From Streptomyces coelicoflavus (GTDB taxonomy: Bacteria > Actinomycetota > Actinomycetes > Streptomycetales > Streptomycetaceae), in the NCBI RefSeq assembly GCF_003112555.1, contig NZ_BEWB01000004.1:62001-126000 (forward strand): a stretch of 64,000 bases of DNA, read 5' to 3'. Below the pieces are notes generated by a model that worked only from the letters and a program-made list of their open reading frames with translations, did not search any database and was not told the DNA's origin. Positions 46,822-56,247 of this stretch are shown piece by piece. Within the stretch, counting starts at the first letter, position 1, and each line of letters starts with the position of its first letter. The position numbers and the translations under genes are program-made.

Positions 46822-47501
46822 CCCGCGTCCTCGTGATCGACGACGAACCCCAGATCGTGCGCGCCCTCGTGATCAACCTCAAGGCGCGCCACTACGAGGT
46901 CGACGCCGCCCACGACGGTGCCACCGCCCTCCAGCTCGCCGCCGCCCGCCACCCCGACGTGGTGGTGCTCGACCTGGGCCTGCCCGACATGGACGGCGTC
47001 GAGGTGATCAAGGGACTGCGCGGCTGGACCCGGGTGCCGATCCTGGTGCTGTCCGCCCGGCACTCCTCGGACGAGAAGGTCGAGGCGCTGGACGCGGGCG
47101 CCGACGACTACGTCACCAAGCCCTTCGGCATGGACGAGCTGCTGGCCCGGCTGCGGGCCGCCGTCCGCCGGGCCGAACCCGTCCCCGGTGGCGAGGACGA
47201 GGTCGTCGTGGACACCGCGGAGTTCACCGTCGACCTGGCCGCGAAGAAGGTCCACCGGGGCGGGAAGGACGTACGCCTGACGCCCACCGAGTGGCATCTG
47301 CTGGAGGTGCTGGTGCGCAACACCGGGCGCCTGGTGAGCCAGAAGCAGCTGCTCCAGGAGGTGTGGGGTCCCTCGTACGGGACGGAGACGAACTACCTGC
47401 GGGTCTACATGGCCCAGCTGCGCCGCAAGCTGGAGGCGGACCCCGCGCACCCGCGGCACTTCATCACCGAGCCGGGCATGGGGTACCGCTTCGAGAAGTG
47501 A
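46818..47501 (+). CDS. kdpE: Response regulator KdpE
   Basis: This 227-residue OmpR-type regulator has receiver residues in IDDEPQ, the phospho-Asp in VVVLDLGLPD and the Lys in VTKPFG. Its winged helix spans about 130-227 (LTPTEWHLLEVLVRNTGRLVS). It is the partner of KdpD, whose stop it overlaps. Its classical target, the kdpFABC operon, must lie elsewhere or be absent. Confidence 0.93.
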   Translation: MTRVLVIDDEPQIVRALVINLKARHYEVDAAHDGATALQLAAARHPDVVVLDLGLPDMDGVEVIKGLRGWTRVPILVLSARHSSDEKVEALDAGADDYVTKPFGMDELLARLRAAVRRAEPVPGGEDEVVVDTAEFTVDLAAKKVHRGGKDVRLTPTEWHLLEVLVRNTGRLVSQKQLLQEVWGPSYGTETNYLRVYMAQLRRKLEADPAHPRHFITEPGMGYRFEK

Positions 47502-47595
47502 GAGGGAGTGCACGGGACGTGAGGGCGACGTGAGTCTCGCCATCCCGTCCCCAGAGGGGTGCATGGCCGTCGGCGGGCCCCGGTACGCTTCAGAT

Positions 47596-47994
47596 ATGAG
47601 TGCTGCTCCGCGTTCCGACAAGCCGGTGGGCCGGTTCCGGCGCATGTTCGACCGGCTCTCCTCGTCGCAGGAGGACCTGGAGTCGGAGGAACTGCGCGAG
47701 GACGCCGACACCGCCGGGTGCACGCGCATCGGAGACTGCCAGGACCGACAGGTCGTGTCGGTAACTGGTACCTTGCGCACGGTCACCCTGCGACCGCGTG
47801 CGGGCGTCCCGGCCCTGGAGGCCGAGCTGTTCGACGGGTCCGCCGCCCTGGACGTGGTGTGGCTGGGCAGACGCTCCATCGTGGGCATAGAGCCGGGGCG
47901 CAAGCTCATCGCATCGGGCCGGATCTCCATGAGCCACGGCCGCCGGGTGCTCTTCAACCCGAAATACGAACTGAGACCCCTCGGACGGGAGTAG
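47596..47994 (+). CDS. OB-fold nucleic-acid-binding domain protein
   Basis: This 132-residue protein has a short basic N-terminus and an acidic helix, then an OB-fold with VVSVTGTLRTVTLRPRAGVPALEAELFDG and ASGRISMSHGRRVLFNPKYEL. It resembles the small RecG-like OB proteins conserved next to DUF3159 in actinobacteria. TACGCT lies 6 nt before ATG 47596, so the mRNA may be leaderless and the longer frame is rejected. The DUF3159 gene follows after three bases. Function unknown. Confidence 0.82.
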   Translation: MSAAPRSDKPVGRFRRMFDRLSSSQEDLESEELREDADTAGCTRIGDCQDRQVVSVTGTLRTVTLRPRAGVPALEAELFDGSAALDVVWLGRRSIVGIEPGRKLIASGRISMSHGRRVLFNPKYELRPLGRE

Positions 47995-47997
47995 CCG

Positions 47998-48807
47998 GTG
48001 ACGTCGCTCGACAAGCCGACCGAAGACACGACAGAGGCCGACGACGCCCGGGCGGTGACGGAGGCCGCGCTGTTCGAGGCGTTCGGCGGCGTGCGCGGCA
48101 TGGTCGAGACGGTGCTGCCGGGCCTGCTCTTCGTCACCATCTTCACGCTCAACAACGACCTGCACATGTCGGCGATCGCGGCCCTGGCCGTGTCCGTGGT
48201 GCTGGTCGTGGTCCGGCTGGCGATGAAGGACACCGTCAAGCACGCCTTCAGCGGCGTCTTCGGGGTCGCCTTCGGCGTGGTCTTCGCGATGATGACCGAC
48301 AACGCCAAGAACTTCTATCTGCCGGGCATGCTCTACACCCTCGGCCTGGCGCTGGCGTACATCGTCACCTCGCTGGCGGGGGTGCCGCTGATCGGCCTGA
48401 TCCTCGGCCCGGTCTTCAAGGAGAACCTCTCCTGGCGCACCCGCAACCCGGGCCGCAAGAAGGCCTACACCAAGGCCAGCTACGCGTGGGGCCTGATCCT
48501 GCTCGCCAAGAGCGCGATCCTCTTCCCGCTGTACTGGTGGGCGGACACCGAGCAGCTCGGCTGGGTCCTGGTCACCCTGAAGATCCCGCCCTTCCTGCTC
48601 GCCGTCTGGCTGACCTGGGTCTTCCTGGCCAAGGCGCCGGCTCCCATCGACGTGTTCGCGGAGATGGAGGCGGCGGAGGAGGCCGAGAAGGCGGAGAAGG
48701 CCGAGCGGGAACGGCGCCAGCAGGAGGCCGACGCAGCCCTCCCGGGACCGCCCGGGGCCGACGGGGAGGCAGCCGACCCGCGCGGCGGCAGGCACCGCAG
48801 GGCCTGA
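47998..48807 (+). CDS. DUF3159 family membrane protein
   Basis: The product has 269 residues and about five or six membrane helices between residues 35 and 205. The conserved motif FGGVRGMVETVLPG comes before the first helix and WRTRNPGRKKAYTKAS in a loop. A charged Glu/Lys/Arg coiled-coil tail follows. Such proteins resemble the VUT/intracellular-septation type in outline but have no proven activity. GTG 47998 is coupled to the OB-fold gene. A perfect 21-bp terminator follows. Confidence 0.87.
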   Translation: MTSLDKPTEDTTEADDARAVTEAALFEAFGGVRGMVETVLPGLLFVTIFTLNNDLHMSAIAALAVSVVLVVVRLAMKDTVKHAFSGVFGVAFGVVFAMMTDNAKNFYLPGMLYTLGLALAYIVTSLAGVPLIGLILGPVFKENLSWRTRNPGRKKAYTKASYAWGLILLAKSAILFPLYWWADTEQLGWVLVTLKIPPFLLAVWLTWVFLAKAPAPIDVFAEMEAAEEAEKAEKAERERRQQEADAALPGPPGADGEAADPRGGRHRRA

Positions 48808-48824
48808 CGCGCAGGACGACCCGA

Positions 48825-48870
48825 TACGGCGGTGGGGCGCCCGGACAACTCCGGGCGCCCCACCGCCGTA
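48825..48870. terminator. Perfect 21-bp hairpin between DUF3159 and TrkA-type genes
   Basis: The left arm 48825-48845 (TACGGCGGTGGGGCGCCCGG...) is fully complementary to the right arm 48850-48870, with loop CAAC. It serves two convergent transcripts. Confidence 0.92.
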
Positions 48871-48888
48871 CCGCGTCGTACCGCCCGC

Positions 48889-49569
48889 TCAGACCGTGCC
48901 CTCCGGTCGCCTGCGGGCCGACAGGAGGTCCTCCAGCTGCTCCTCGCGGGCCTGCGCGGCCACGAAGAGCAGCTCGTCGCCCGCCTCCAGGGAGTCCTCC
49001 CGGGACGGCGTCAGCACCCGGGTGCCGCGGATGATCGTCACCAGCGAGGTGTCCTCGGGCCACTGGACGTCGCCGACCTGGGTGCCGGCCAGGGCCGACT
49101 CCTCCGGCAGCGTCAGCTCGACGAGGTTGGCGTCGCCGTGGCTGAAACGCAGCAGCCGGACCAGGTCGCCGACGCTCACCGCCTCCTCCACCAGGGCCGA
49201 CATCAGCCGCGGGGTGGAGACGGCGACGTCCACGCCCCAGGACTCGTTGAACAGCCACTCGTTCTTCGGGTTGTTCACCCGGGCGACGACGCGCGGAACG
49301 CCGTACTCCGTCTTGGCCAGCAGGGAGACGACCAGGTTGACCTTGTCGTCGCCCGTGGCGGCGATGACGACGTTGCAGCGCTGGAGCGCCGCCTCGTCCA
49401 GGGACGTGATCTCGCACGCGTCGGCGAGCAGCCACTCCGCCATCGGCACCCGCTCGACCGAGATGGCGGTCGGCGCCTTGTCGATGAGCAGGACCTCGTG
49501 GCCGTTCTCCAGCAGCTCGCCCGCGATCGAACGGCCGACCGCGCCGGCTCCGGCAATGGCGACCCTCAT
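48889..49569 (-). CDS. TrkA-type potassium uptake regulator, second copy
   Basis: This 226-residue protein has an N-terminal Rossmann NAD-binding RCK-N domain (VAIAGAGAVGRSIAGELLENG; GDDKVNLVVSLLAK) and a C-terminal RCK-C domain from about residue 140. It would gate a TrkH/KtrB-type K+ channel according to NAD/nucleotide state; the channel gene is not adjacent. Its ATG overlaps the stop of the upstream copy (ATGA), so the two may assemble together. Confidence 0.9.
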   Translation of the reverse strand: MRVAIAGAGAVGRSIAGELLENGHEVLLIDKAPTAISVERVPMAEWLLADACEITSLDEAALQRCNVVIAATGDDKVNLVVSLLAKTEYGVPRVVARVNNPKNEWLFNESWGVDVAVSTPRLMSALVEEAVSVGDLVRLLRFSHGDANLVELTLPEESALAGTQVGDVQWPEDTSLVTIIRGTRVLTPSREDSLEAGDELLFVAAQAREEQLEDLLSARRRPEGTV

Positions 49570-50240
49570 CAGTGACCGCCCTCCTCTTCGGGACCCTTGG
49601 CGAACGCCGCCTCGACCTTGTGGACCTCGTCGGTGCGCATCATCACGTGCACGAGGTCACCCTCCTGAAGGACGGTCTGCGAGGAGGGCAGGATCGCCTC
49701 CCCGAGCCGGGTGACGAAAGCCACCCGCACGCCCGTCTCCTCCTGAAGGCGGCTGATCTTGTGACCGACCCAGGCCGAGGAGGTGTGCACCTCGGCCAGC
49801 TGGACACCGCCGGTGGGGTCGCGCCACAGCGGCTCGGCACCCGAGGGCAGCAGCCGGCGCAGCATCTGGTCGGCCGTCCAGCGGACGGTGGCCACGGTGG
49901 GGATGCCCAGGCGCTGGTAGACCTCGGCACGGCGCGGGTCGTAGATGCGGGCGGCGACGTTCTCCACGCCGAACATCTCGCGCGCCACGCGGGCGGCGAT
50001 GATGTTCGAGTTGTCCCCGCTGGAGACGGCGGCGAAGGCACCGGCCTCCTCCACACCCGCCTCACGCAGGGTGTCCTGGTCGAAGCCGATCCCGGTGACC
50101 CGCCGGCCGCCGAACGAGGAACCGAGGCGTCGGAAGGCGGTGGGGTCCCGGTCGATCACGGCGACCGTGTGCCCCTGCTGCTCCAGGGTCTGGGCGAGCG
50201 CTGAGCCCACCCGCCCGCAGCCCATGATGACAATGTGCAC
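49569..50240 (-). CDS. TrkA-type potassium uptake regulator, first copy
   Basis: This 223-residue RCK protein has MGCGRVGSALAQTLEQQGH and FAAVSSGDNSNIIAARVAREMFG in the Rossmann half and an RCK-C domain after about residue 135. It starts at GTG 50240. It is the first gene of a two-gene operon with its paralogue. Together with kdpDE it makes this stretch a K+-homeostasis neighbourhood. It is the last gene before the red cluster. Confidence 0.9.
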   Translation of the reverse strand: MHIVIMGCGRVGSALAQTLEQQGHTVAVIDRDPTAFRRLGSSFGGRRVTGIGFDQDTLREAGVEEAGAFAAVSSGDNSNIIAARVAREMFGVENVAARIYDPRRAEVYQRLGIPTVATVRWTADQMLRRLLPSGAEPLWRDPTGGVQLAEVHTSSAWVGHKISRLQEETGVRVAFVTRLGEAILPSSQTVLQEGDLVHVMMRTDEVHKVEAAFAKGPEEEGGH

Positions 50241-50743
50241 GGCTCACACCACTCTTCTTCTCAGCCCTCTTACCGGGGTGAACATCCCGTTCATCTTCCT
50301 CTTTCGGCTCGACGGGCAAACACCTGCGGCCCCGCTGAGGGCCGCAGGCCACCATCATGCCGGTCCGCCGCCGCCGGACCCCGCCGGGGTGGTTCGTTCG
50401 CGTCGTTCAGTTCCGTTGAACCGGAGCGCGGTCGCGCCTCAACACTTTGACGGTGGCGTCCCCCTCCACGGGGCGTGTGTTGAGGCCGGAATCCGATCGT
50501 TCGGTGGATGACGGGTGGGTGAGGGCTTGCCACGATGGACCCCGGTTCGAAAACTGGCTGCGAGCCAGCCAAAAACCGGGCGGCGGCCCTCCGGGGGCCG
50601 GTCAGGACCGCCCGGACCCGGCACCCCGTCCGCTCACGGGAGTGCGGGGAGCACGCGCGGCGACCCGGCCCCACCGGGCCGTCCGGCGCCGCGCGGCCGA
50701 CCCCTCGGACCGAGGACACAGCCTGTACAACTTCGGGGGATGT
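50241..50743. promoter_or_regulatory. Region upstream of redD with inverted repeats
   Basis: CAACAC (50440-50445) and GTGTTG (50477-50482) flank CCCC-n-GGGG; CTGGCT-GCG-AGCCAG (50554-50568) is a perfect inverted repeat. The first 180 bases include the promoter side of the TrkA operon. RedZ is known to activate redD in S. coelicolor, so a RedZ site is expected here, but which element it is cannot be read. Confidence 0.45.
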
Positions 50744-51565
50744 GTGGAAATCAACATATTGGGTCCCGTGTCGATCAACACGTCGCACAGCGGCGGCGGG
50801 ATACGGGCCGGCAAGGTCCGCACGCTGGTGGCGACGCTCGCCGTCGACGCCGGCCGCGCCGTGTCGCTCGCGGATCTGGTGGACGAACTCTGGGGCGCGA
50901 CCCCGCCCGACAACGTCCTCAACGCCCTCCAGGCGCATGCCGCGCGGGCCCGGAAAGTGATCAACGAGCGGGCCTGCCCCGAGCGGGCCGGCGGCTTCCT
51001 GCGCTCCGTGCTCGGCGGCTACCTCCTCGAGATCGACCCGCGATGCGTGGACGGCAACCGTTTCCTGCGGCTCGCCTCCCAGGGCGCGTCCCTGCTCCCC
51101 GCCGACCCCGCGCGCGCCGCCGAACTGCTGGAGACCGGTCTGCGGCTGTGGCGCGGCCCCGCCCTCATCGACGCGGGAGAGGGAAGGCGCTGCCGGGGTG
51201 CCGCGGCCCTGTTCGAGGAACGCCGGCTCACGGCCCTGGAGGACCTGGTGAGCGCGATGCTCCTGCTCGGCGGAGAGGCCCAGGCGATCGCGATGCTCCA
51301 GCAGCTGGTGGCGCAGTACCCGCTGCGCGAGCGGTTCTGCGAGCTGCTGATGGTCGCCCTCTACCGGGTCGGACGCCAGGGCGACGCCCTGGAGTCCTAC
51401 CACCTGGCCAGGAAACGGCTCGACGAGGAACTGGGCGTCCAGCCGGGCGCGCTGCTGCGCCGGCGGCACGCCGAGATCCTCGCGCAGGATCCGGTCCTGA
51501 AGGTGCCGTCCGCGCTGTGGCGGGAGCCCTACTCCCCGGCGGGCACCAGCCTGCTCACCGCCTGA
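50744..51565 (+). CDS. redD: SARP pathway activator RedD
   Basis: This 273-residue SARP has an OmpR-like winged-helix DNA-binding domain at about 5-95 (EINILGPVSI, GKVRTLVATLAVDAGRAVSLADLVDELWG) and a bacterial transcriptional activation domain to about 260 (ALESYHLARKRLDEELGVQPG). GTG 50744 has GGGGGA upstream. The frame stays open to 50447, and a longer product from GTG 50519 (348 residues) is a real alternative, close to the 350 residues I recall for S. coelicolor RedD. It activates the red biosynthetic genes; candidate binding repeats lie between redQ and redP. Confidence 0.88.
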   Translation: MEINILGPVSINTSHSGGGIRAGKVRTLVATLAVDAGRAVSLADLVDELWGATPPDNVLNALQAHAARARKVINERACPERAGGFLRSVLGGYLLEIDPRCVDGNRFLRLASQGASLLPADPARAAELLETGLRLWRGPALIDAGEGRRCRGAAALFEERRLTALEDLVSAMLLLGGEAQAIAMLQQLVAQYPLRERFCELLMVALYRVGRQGDALESYHLARKRLDEELGVQPGALLRRRHAEILAQDPVLKVPSALWREPYSPAGTSLLTA

Positions 51566-51612
51566 CGGCCCCGCCCCGGCCGCGGCCGACGCCCTCGTGA
51601 ACAGGAACGAGA

Positions 51613-51642
51613 CGTTGTCAGACAACGAAACACCCAACGAAA
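51613..51642 (+). promoter_or_regulatory. 15-bp palindrome and direct repeats just upstream of redX
   Basis: CGTTGTC-A-GACAACG (51613-51627) is a perfect palindrome. CAACGAAA occurs at 51623-51630 and again at 51635-51642. They lie within 40 bases of the preferred redX start, in place of codons 6-15 of the longer reading. Confidence 0.5.
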
Positions 51643-51650
51643 GGGACACG

Positions 51651-54600
51651 GTGCCGGCGACACCGGCGGCGCCGGGCCCCGCGGAACCGATCGCCATCGT
51701 CGGAATGTCCGCCCTCTACCCCCGGGCCCGCGGCCTCGAGGAGCTGTGGCGGCTGCTGGTCGCCGGCGCGCCGCCGTCCGGCACCGGCGCGGGACCGGCA
51801 CCGGCCGGTCTCGGTGACATCGAGGTCGACGTCGCACGGTTCGGCATCCCGCCGGCCCAGGCGGCCTCCATGGCCCGCCTGCAACTGCTCATGGTGGAGG
51901 CGGCCCGCCAGTGCCTCGACGACGCCACGGGCCCCGGCGGCCTCCCGGGCCGCACGGACGTCGTCGTCGGCACCTGCCTCGGACTGGACCGGCAGTACGC
52001 CAACGCGCTGCGCGTCGACGGCGCCCGCTACGCCCGGGACCTGGCGGAGACCCTCGCCGAAGGTCCCTGGCGGCACACCGGCACCGACCCGCGGGACGCC
52101 GAGCGGGAACTCAACGACGTACTGGCGCGCCGGCTCGGTGCCTCACCGCACGACCGGGTGGGGGAGATGGCCAGTACGATCCCGGCGCGCATCGCGTCCG
52201 CCTTCAAGCTGCGCGGACGCACCCTCGCCGTCGAGTCGGCGGACGCCACCTCGTACTGGGCCCTCGCGCACGCCGTGGACAGCCTGCGTGCCGGGCTGAC
52301 CGACGCCGCCCTGGTCGTGGTCGGGCAGCGCGACGAGGGCCGCTTCGCGCGGCGGGCGCTCGCGGCGAAGGGGATCGCGGCCGGGCCGGACGAGGCGGGG
52401 GACGGCCCCGCACTCGCCGAAGGGCTCGGGGCGCTGCTGCTCAAGCGCCGTTCGACCGCGCGGCGGGACGGCGACCGCGTGTACGCGTCGGTACTGGACT
52501 GCGCGCTGCGGCACGAGGCGCGGCCGGGCACCTTCCGCTACTCGCTGTCGGCCGGGCACCGCCGGGCCGCCGCCGAGGCCGCACACCGGACCGCGGGCGT
52601 CACGCCGGGATCGGTGGGCCTCGTCGAATGCGCGGGGCACGGCACCGCCGCCGTGGGGCGCGCCGAACAGGACGCGATCGCCGCGATCCACACCGGCGCG
52701 GCGCGCGACTCGGTCGCCCTCGGCAGCGTGCGCGACCGGCTCGGCCACACCTTCGCCAACGCCGGGCTCGCCGGTGTCACGAAGGCGGCACTGGCCCTGC
52801 ACCACCGCACCGTCCCCCCGGCACGGTCCGGCACGTCCGCCGGTCCGGCGGACGGCAGCCCGTTTCGCGTGCCGCGCGCGGCGGAGCCGTGGCGGCCGTC
52901 CGCGGACGGCACGCCCCGGCGGGCGGCGGTGCTGGGCGCCTCGCTGACCGGAACGGTCTGTCACGTGCTGCTCGAAGAGCACGTACCGGCCGCCGCCGGG
53001 GCTTCGGAGCCGCCCGTCGACCCGGCGGACGGCCTCTCGGCGGGTGCCTCGGCCGGTGCCACGACGGGTGCCCCGGTCGCCGAGAGCCCCACGGGCGAGG
53101 GCGAGGGCGAGCGGGAGGACGAGCGAGAGGGCGAGGGGGAGGACGAGGGCAGGGGCGCGGCCGTCGGGCGCGGCGGCGCCGGTTCGTCGGTGGGCGGCGG
53201 CGCCGGCCGGTCCGTACACGGCGGCGCCGGTGCGGCGTCGTCGGTGCGCGGTGCCGGGGAGCCCGTCGCGATCGTCGGTTTCGGCGGGCGCTTCGCCGAC
53301 TCGCCCGACGCGGACGGCTTCTGGCGGACCATGCTCTCCGGGCGGGACCGGATCGGGCCGCTGCCGCCCGAGTCGTTCGACCGCGACCTCTACCACGCCC
53401 CGGGCGCGCTCGCCCGCGGCCGCAGCTACACCGACCTTGGCGCACCCGTCCCCGTGCCGTCGGCGCCGCCCCCCGGGCTGCGCATCCCGCCGCACCGGTA
53501 CGCCGCGATGGACGCGGCCCAGCGCCTCGGACTCCACGTGGCGACCGAGATGTTCGCCCGCCACGGGCGCCCGTCGCACACGCTCGAGGGCGTCGGAACC
53601 GTCGTCGTCGGCAGCAACCTGGGCCTGTCCAGGGAACGCCGGCTGCACACCGGCCTGTGCCTCGACGACCTGGAGGCGGACGTCCGCTCCCTCGCCGCGC
53701 TCGGCGCACTGGGGCCGGACGAGGTCGAGGCGCTGACCAAGCTGGTGCGCGACCGGTTCACGGATCCCGGCCCGGTCGACCTGCCGACCACCTGGGACGG
53801 CTGCGTCGCCAGCGGCATCGCGGCCCTGATCGGCAACGAACACCGCCTGGACGCCGTGCCGGTGGCCGTGGAGGCCGCCTGCGCCTCCTCGCTGGCGGCG
53901 CTCGACGTCGCCGTGGGACGGCTGCGCTCCGGCGCCGCCGACTACGCCGTCGCCGGGGGCGTCGAACTGCCCTGCAACGCCCGGGACATGGTGCTCTGCT
54001 CCGCGCTGGGCCTGCTGTCGCACAGCAGGATCACCCCCTTCGACGCGGCCGCCGACGGCTTCACCCCGGGCGACGGCTGCGCGCTGTTCCTGCTCAAACG
54101 CCTGACGGACGCCCGCCGCGACGGCGACCCGGTGTTCGGTGTGCTCCGCGCGGTCGGCGCCTCCAACGACGCGAAGTCGCTGATCGCCCCGGACGTCGAC
54201 GGCCAGACACGGGCCGTGCGGCAGGCCTTCGCCCAGGTGGACTTCGGCCCGGACGAGGTGGACTACCTGGAGGCCCACGGCACCGGTACCCGGCTGGGCG
54301 ACCGGGTGGAGGTCGCCGCCGCCGCACAGGTGTACGGCACCGGCCGGCGCAGCGCGCCGCTGCACATCGGGTCCGCCAAGTCGTTCCTCGGCCACACCTT
54401 CGCGGCGGCCGGCGCGGCCGGACTGCTGCGCACCCTCCAGGCGTTGCGGCGGGCCACCCTGCCGCCCAGCGTCAACCTGAGCGAACTCAGCCCCGACCTC
54501 GCCCTGGCCGCCGTACCGGCGCGGGTGGCGACCGAGGCCCTGCCCTGGCCCGCGGGGCACGACCGGCCGCGGCGCGCCGCGGTGAGCGCGTTCGGAACCG

Positions 54601-54653
54601 GCGGCATCAACTACCACCTGCTCCTCGAGGAAGGCACGGACGCAACGCGATGA
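51651..54653 (+). CDS. redX: RedX, tandem ketosynthase-like protein of prodiginine bipyrrole branch
   Basis: The product has 1000 residues from GTG 51651 (AAAGGGA just upstream; GTG 51597 is an alternative). Two ketosynthase folds are visible. The N-terminal one (about 10-430) has ESADATS where the active-site DTACSSS should be, so it lacks the Cys. The C-terminal one (about 535-995) has C744 (EAACASS), H876 (EAHGTGT) and H915 (GHT) intact. A 70-residue acidic linker joins them. By homology to the red pathway it extends pyrrole-2-carboxyl-thioester with a malonyl unit. It is co-translated with redW (ATGA overlap). Confidence 0.88.
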   Translation: MPATPAAPGPAEPIAIVGMSALYPRARGLEELWRLLVAGAPPSGTGAGPAPAGLGDIEVDVARFGIPPAQAASMARLQLLMVEAARQCLDDATGPGGLPGRTDVVVGTCLGLDRQYANALRVDGARYARDLAETLAEGPWRHTGTDPRDAERELNDVLARRLGASPHDRVGEMASTIPARIASAFKLRGRTLAVESADATSYWALAHAVDSLRAGLTDAALVVVGQRDEGRFARRALAAKGIAAGPDEAGDGPALAEGLGALLLKRRSTARRDGDRVYASVLDCALRHEARPGTFRYSLSAGHRRAAAEAAHRTAGVTPGSVGLVECAGHGTAAVGRAEQDAIAAIHTGAARDSVALGSVRDRLGHTFANAGLAGVTKAALALHHRTVPPARSGTSAGPADGSPFRVPRAAEPWRPSADGTPRRAAVLGASLTGTVCHVLLEEHVPAAAGASEPPVDPADGLSAGASAGATTGAPVAESPTGEGEGEREDEREGEGEDEGRGAAVGRGGAGSSVGGGAGRSVHGGAGAASSVRGAGEPVAIVGFGGRFADSPDADGFWRTMLSGRDRIGPLPPESFDRDLYHAPGALARGRSYTDLGAPVPVPSAPPPGLRIPPHRYAAMDAAQRLGLHVATEMFARHGRPSHTLEGVGTVVVGSNLGLSRERRLHTGLCLDDLEADVRSLAALGALGPDEVEALTKLVRDRFTDPGPVDLPTTWDGCVASGIAALIGNEHRLDAVPVAVEAACASSLAALDVAVGRLRSGAADYAVAGGVELPCNARDMVLCSALGLLSHSRITPFDAAADGFTPGDGCALFLLKRLTDARRDGDPVFGVLRAVGASNDAKSLIAPDVDGQTRAVRQAFAQVDFGPDEVDYLEAHGTGTRLGDRVEVAAAAQVYGTGRRSAPLHIGSAKSFLGHTFAAAGAAGLLRTLQALRRATLPPSVNLSELSPDLALAAVPARVATEALPWPAGHDRPRRAAVSAFGTGGINYHLLLEEGTDATR

Positions 54654-55825
54654 ACTTCGATTTCGAGGCCGGGTTCGACGCCGAGACGGCGGAGATGCGC
54701 GACATGGTCGTGCGCTTCGCCCGGCGCGAGCTGGACTCTCCCGGTTGCTTCGCCGACGCCGAGGACTTCCGGCGGCGCTGGCGGCTGGCCGGCAAACAGG
54801 GCCTGGTGGGCACCACCGTGCCGGGCGAGTTCGGCGGCAGCGGGCTGGACGCGGTGGCCGCGGCCGCCACCATGGAGGCGCTCGGGTACGGCTGCACGGA
54901 CACCGGCTTCGCCTTCTCGGTCGCCGCGCACCTGTTCGCCGCCGTCATGCCGATCGTCGAGTTCGGCACCGAGGAGCAGCGCGGCGCATGGCTGCCGGCC
55001 CTCAGCTCCGGCGAGCGGATCGCCGCGCACGCCATCACCGAGCCGGAGGCCGGGTCGGACGCGCTGCATCTGCGCACCCGCGCCCGGGCCGTCGACGGCG
55101 GCTACGTCCTCAACGGTGCCAAGTGCTTCATCACCAACGCCCCGGTGGCCGACGTGTTCGTGGTGCAGGCCGCCACCGACCCGCGGGGCGGCTTCTTCGG
55201 GCTGACCACCTTCCTGGTCGAGGCGTCCACCCCCGGGCTCACGGTCGGGCAGCCGTACGACAAGGTGGGGCTGCGCGGCTCCCCGACGGCCGACGTCCAC
55301 TTCGACGACTGTCCCGTCCCGGCCGGAGCGGTGCTGGGGGCGGAGGGCGCCGGGGCGAGCATCTTCACCGGGTCGATGAAGTGGGAGCGCACCTGCCTGT
55401 TCGCGGCCTACCTCGGAGCGATGCGCCGGGTGCTGGAGTCCACGGTGGAACACGCCCGGGACCGGGAGCAGTTCGGCACGCCCATCGGGGAGTTCCAGGC
55501 GGTCAGCCACCGCATCGTCGACATGCTGGGCCGCTACGAGGGGGCCAGGCTGCTGCTCTACCGCGCGGCGCGGTCACTGGCCGACGGCACGGCGGACGAG
55601 ATCGGCCCGGCCCTCGCGAAGATCGCGGTCAGCGAGGCGGCCGTGCAACTCGGACTGGACGCCGTCCAGTTGAGAGGCGCGCTGGGGGTGATGGACGGGG
55701 AGGCCGAGTCCCTGCTGCGGGACGCGCTGCCCGCCCGGATCTTCTCCGGCACCAATGAGATCCAGAAGAACAACGTCGCGCGAGCGCTGGGCCTGGGGCG
55801 CCGGCGTCCCGCGGCACGCCGCTGA
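54650..55825 (+). CDS. redW: RedW, prolyl-S-carrier-protein dehydrogenase (acyl-CoA dehydrogenase fold)
   Basis: This 391-residue flavoenzyme oxidises L-prolyl-RedO to pyrrole-2-carboxyl-RedO. ACAD landmarks are [36 protein letters not shown] and the C-terminal [17 protein letters not shown]. The position of the classical medium-chain base (YEGT) is Ser. E246 in [13 protein letters not shown] matches the isovaleryl-CoA-dehydrogenase-type base. The start overlaps the redX stop. The next gene, redY, follows 25 bases later. Confidence 0.93.
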   Translation: MNFDFEAGFDAETAEMRDMVVRFARRELDSPGCFADAEDFRRRWRLAGKQGLVGTTVPGEFGGSGLDAVAAAATMEALGYGCTDTGFAFSVAAHLFAAVMPIVEFGTEEQRGAWLPALSSGERIAAHAITEPEAGSDALHLRTRARAVDGGYVLNGAKCFITNAPVADVFVVQAATDPRGGFFGLTTFLVEASTPGLTVGQPYDKVGLRGSPTADVHFDDCPVPAGAVLGAEGAGASIFTGSMKWERTCLFAAYLGAMRRVLESTVEHARDREQFGTPIGEFQAVSHRIVDMLGRYEGARLLLYRAARSLADGTADEIGPALAKIAVSEAAVQLGLDAVQLRGALGVMDGEAESLLRDALPARIFSGTNEIQKNNVARALGLGRRRPAARR

Positions 55826-55850
55826 CCGCACAGCCAGGGAGCTGCGAGAC

Positions 55851-56171
55851 ATGGACGTCATCATCCACCGAATCCGTCTGCGCGACGGAGTGGACCCGGC
55901 CCGCTTCGAGGCCTGGGTCCGGGACGCCGACTACGCGACCTGTCCCCGGCTGCCCAGCGTGCGCGCCTTCGGCGTGCACCGGGTGAGCACGGAACGGGAC
56001 GCTCCATTCCACTACTTCGAGATCATCTCGGTGAGCGCACTGGACGCATTCTCCCAAGACATGAAATCGGAGGCCTTTCAGGGTTTGGCCGACGCATTCG
56101 ACACGATGGCCTCGGTGGTCGAGGAGATGAGCGGCGAACGCGTGGAACCGGGCTACCGGGCACTGCCCTGA
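55851..56171 (+). CDS. redY: RedY, small prodiginine pathway protein
   Basis: This 106-residue protein begins MDVIIHRIRLRDGVDPARFEAWVRDADY and shows a ferredoxin-like beta-alpha-beta pattern (dimeric alpha/beta-barrel type) but no obvious catalytic residues. It is the counterpart of PigK of prodigiosin clusters, which is needed for bipyrrole formation in an unknown way. ATG 55851 has AGGGAG upstream. It is the last gene of the redXWY transcript, with a 12-bp hairpin 35 bases beyond the stop. Confidence 0.87.
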   Translation: MDVIIHRIRLRDGVDPARFEAWVRDADYATCPRLPSVRAFGVHRVSTERDAPFHYFEIISVSALDAFSQDMKSEAFQGLADAFDTMASVVEEMSGERVEPGYRALP

Positions 56172-56206
56172 CGTGACCCGTCCGCTAACGCGGCACGGAG
56201 TACGAA

Positions 56207-56238
56207 GGGGCCGTACGGCGACGAAACCGTACGGCCCC
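56207..56238. terminator. Hairpin terminator between redY and redZ
   Basis: GGGGCCGTACGG (56207-56218), loop of 8 (CGACGAAA), CCGTACGGCCCC (56227-56238). It separates convergent redY and redZ. Confidence 0.85.
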
Positions 56239-56247
56239 GCGGGGCTC

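Noticed and set aside
45420..48308. 962-codon minus-strand frame across kdpD, kdpE and the OB-fold gene
   Set aside because: It spans three convincing plus-strand genes and has Ser/Arg/Pro-rich shadow composition.
51911..54649. The redW frame extends upstream through all of redX
   Set aside because: The upstream part is a shadow of redX; redW starts at ATG 54650 with the family N-terminus and overlaps the redX stop.
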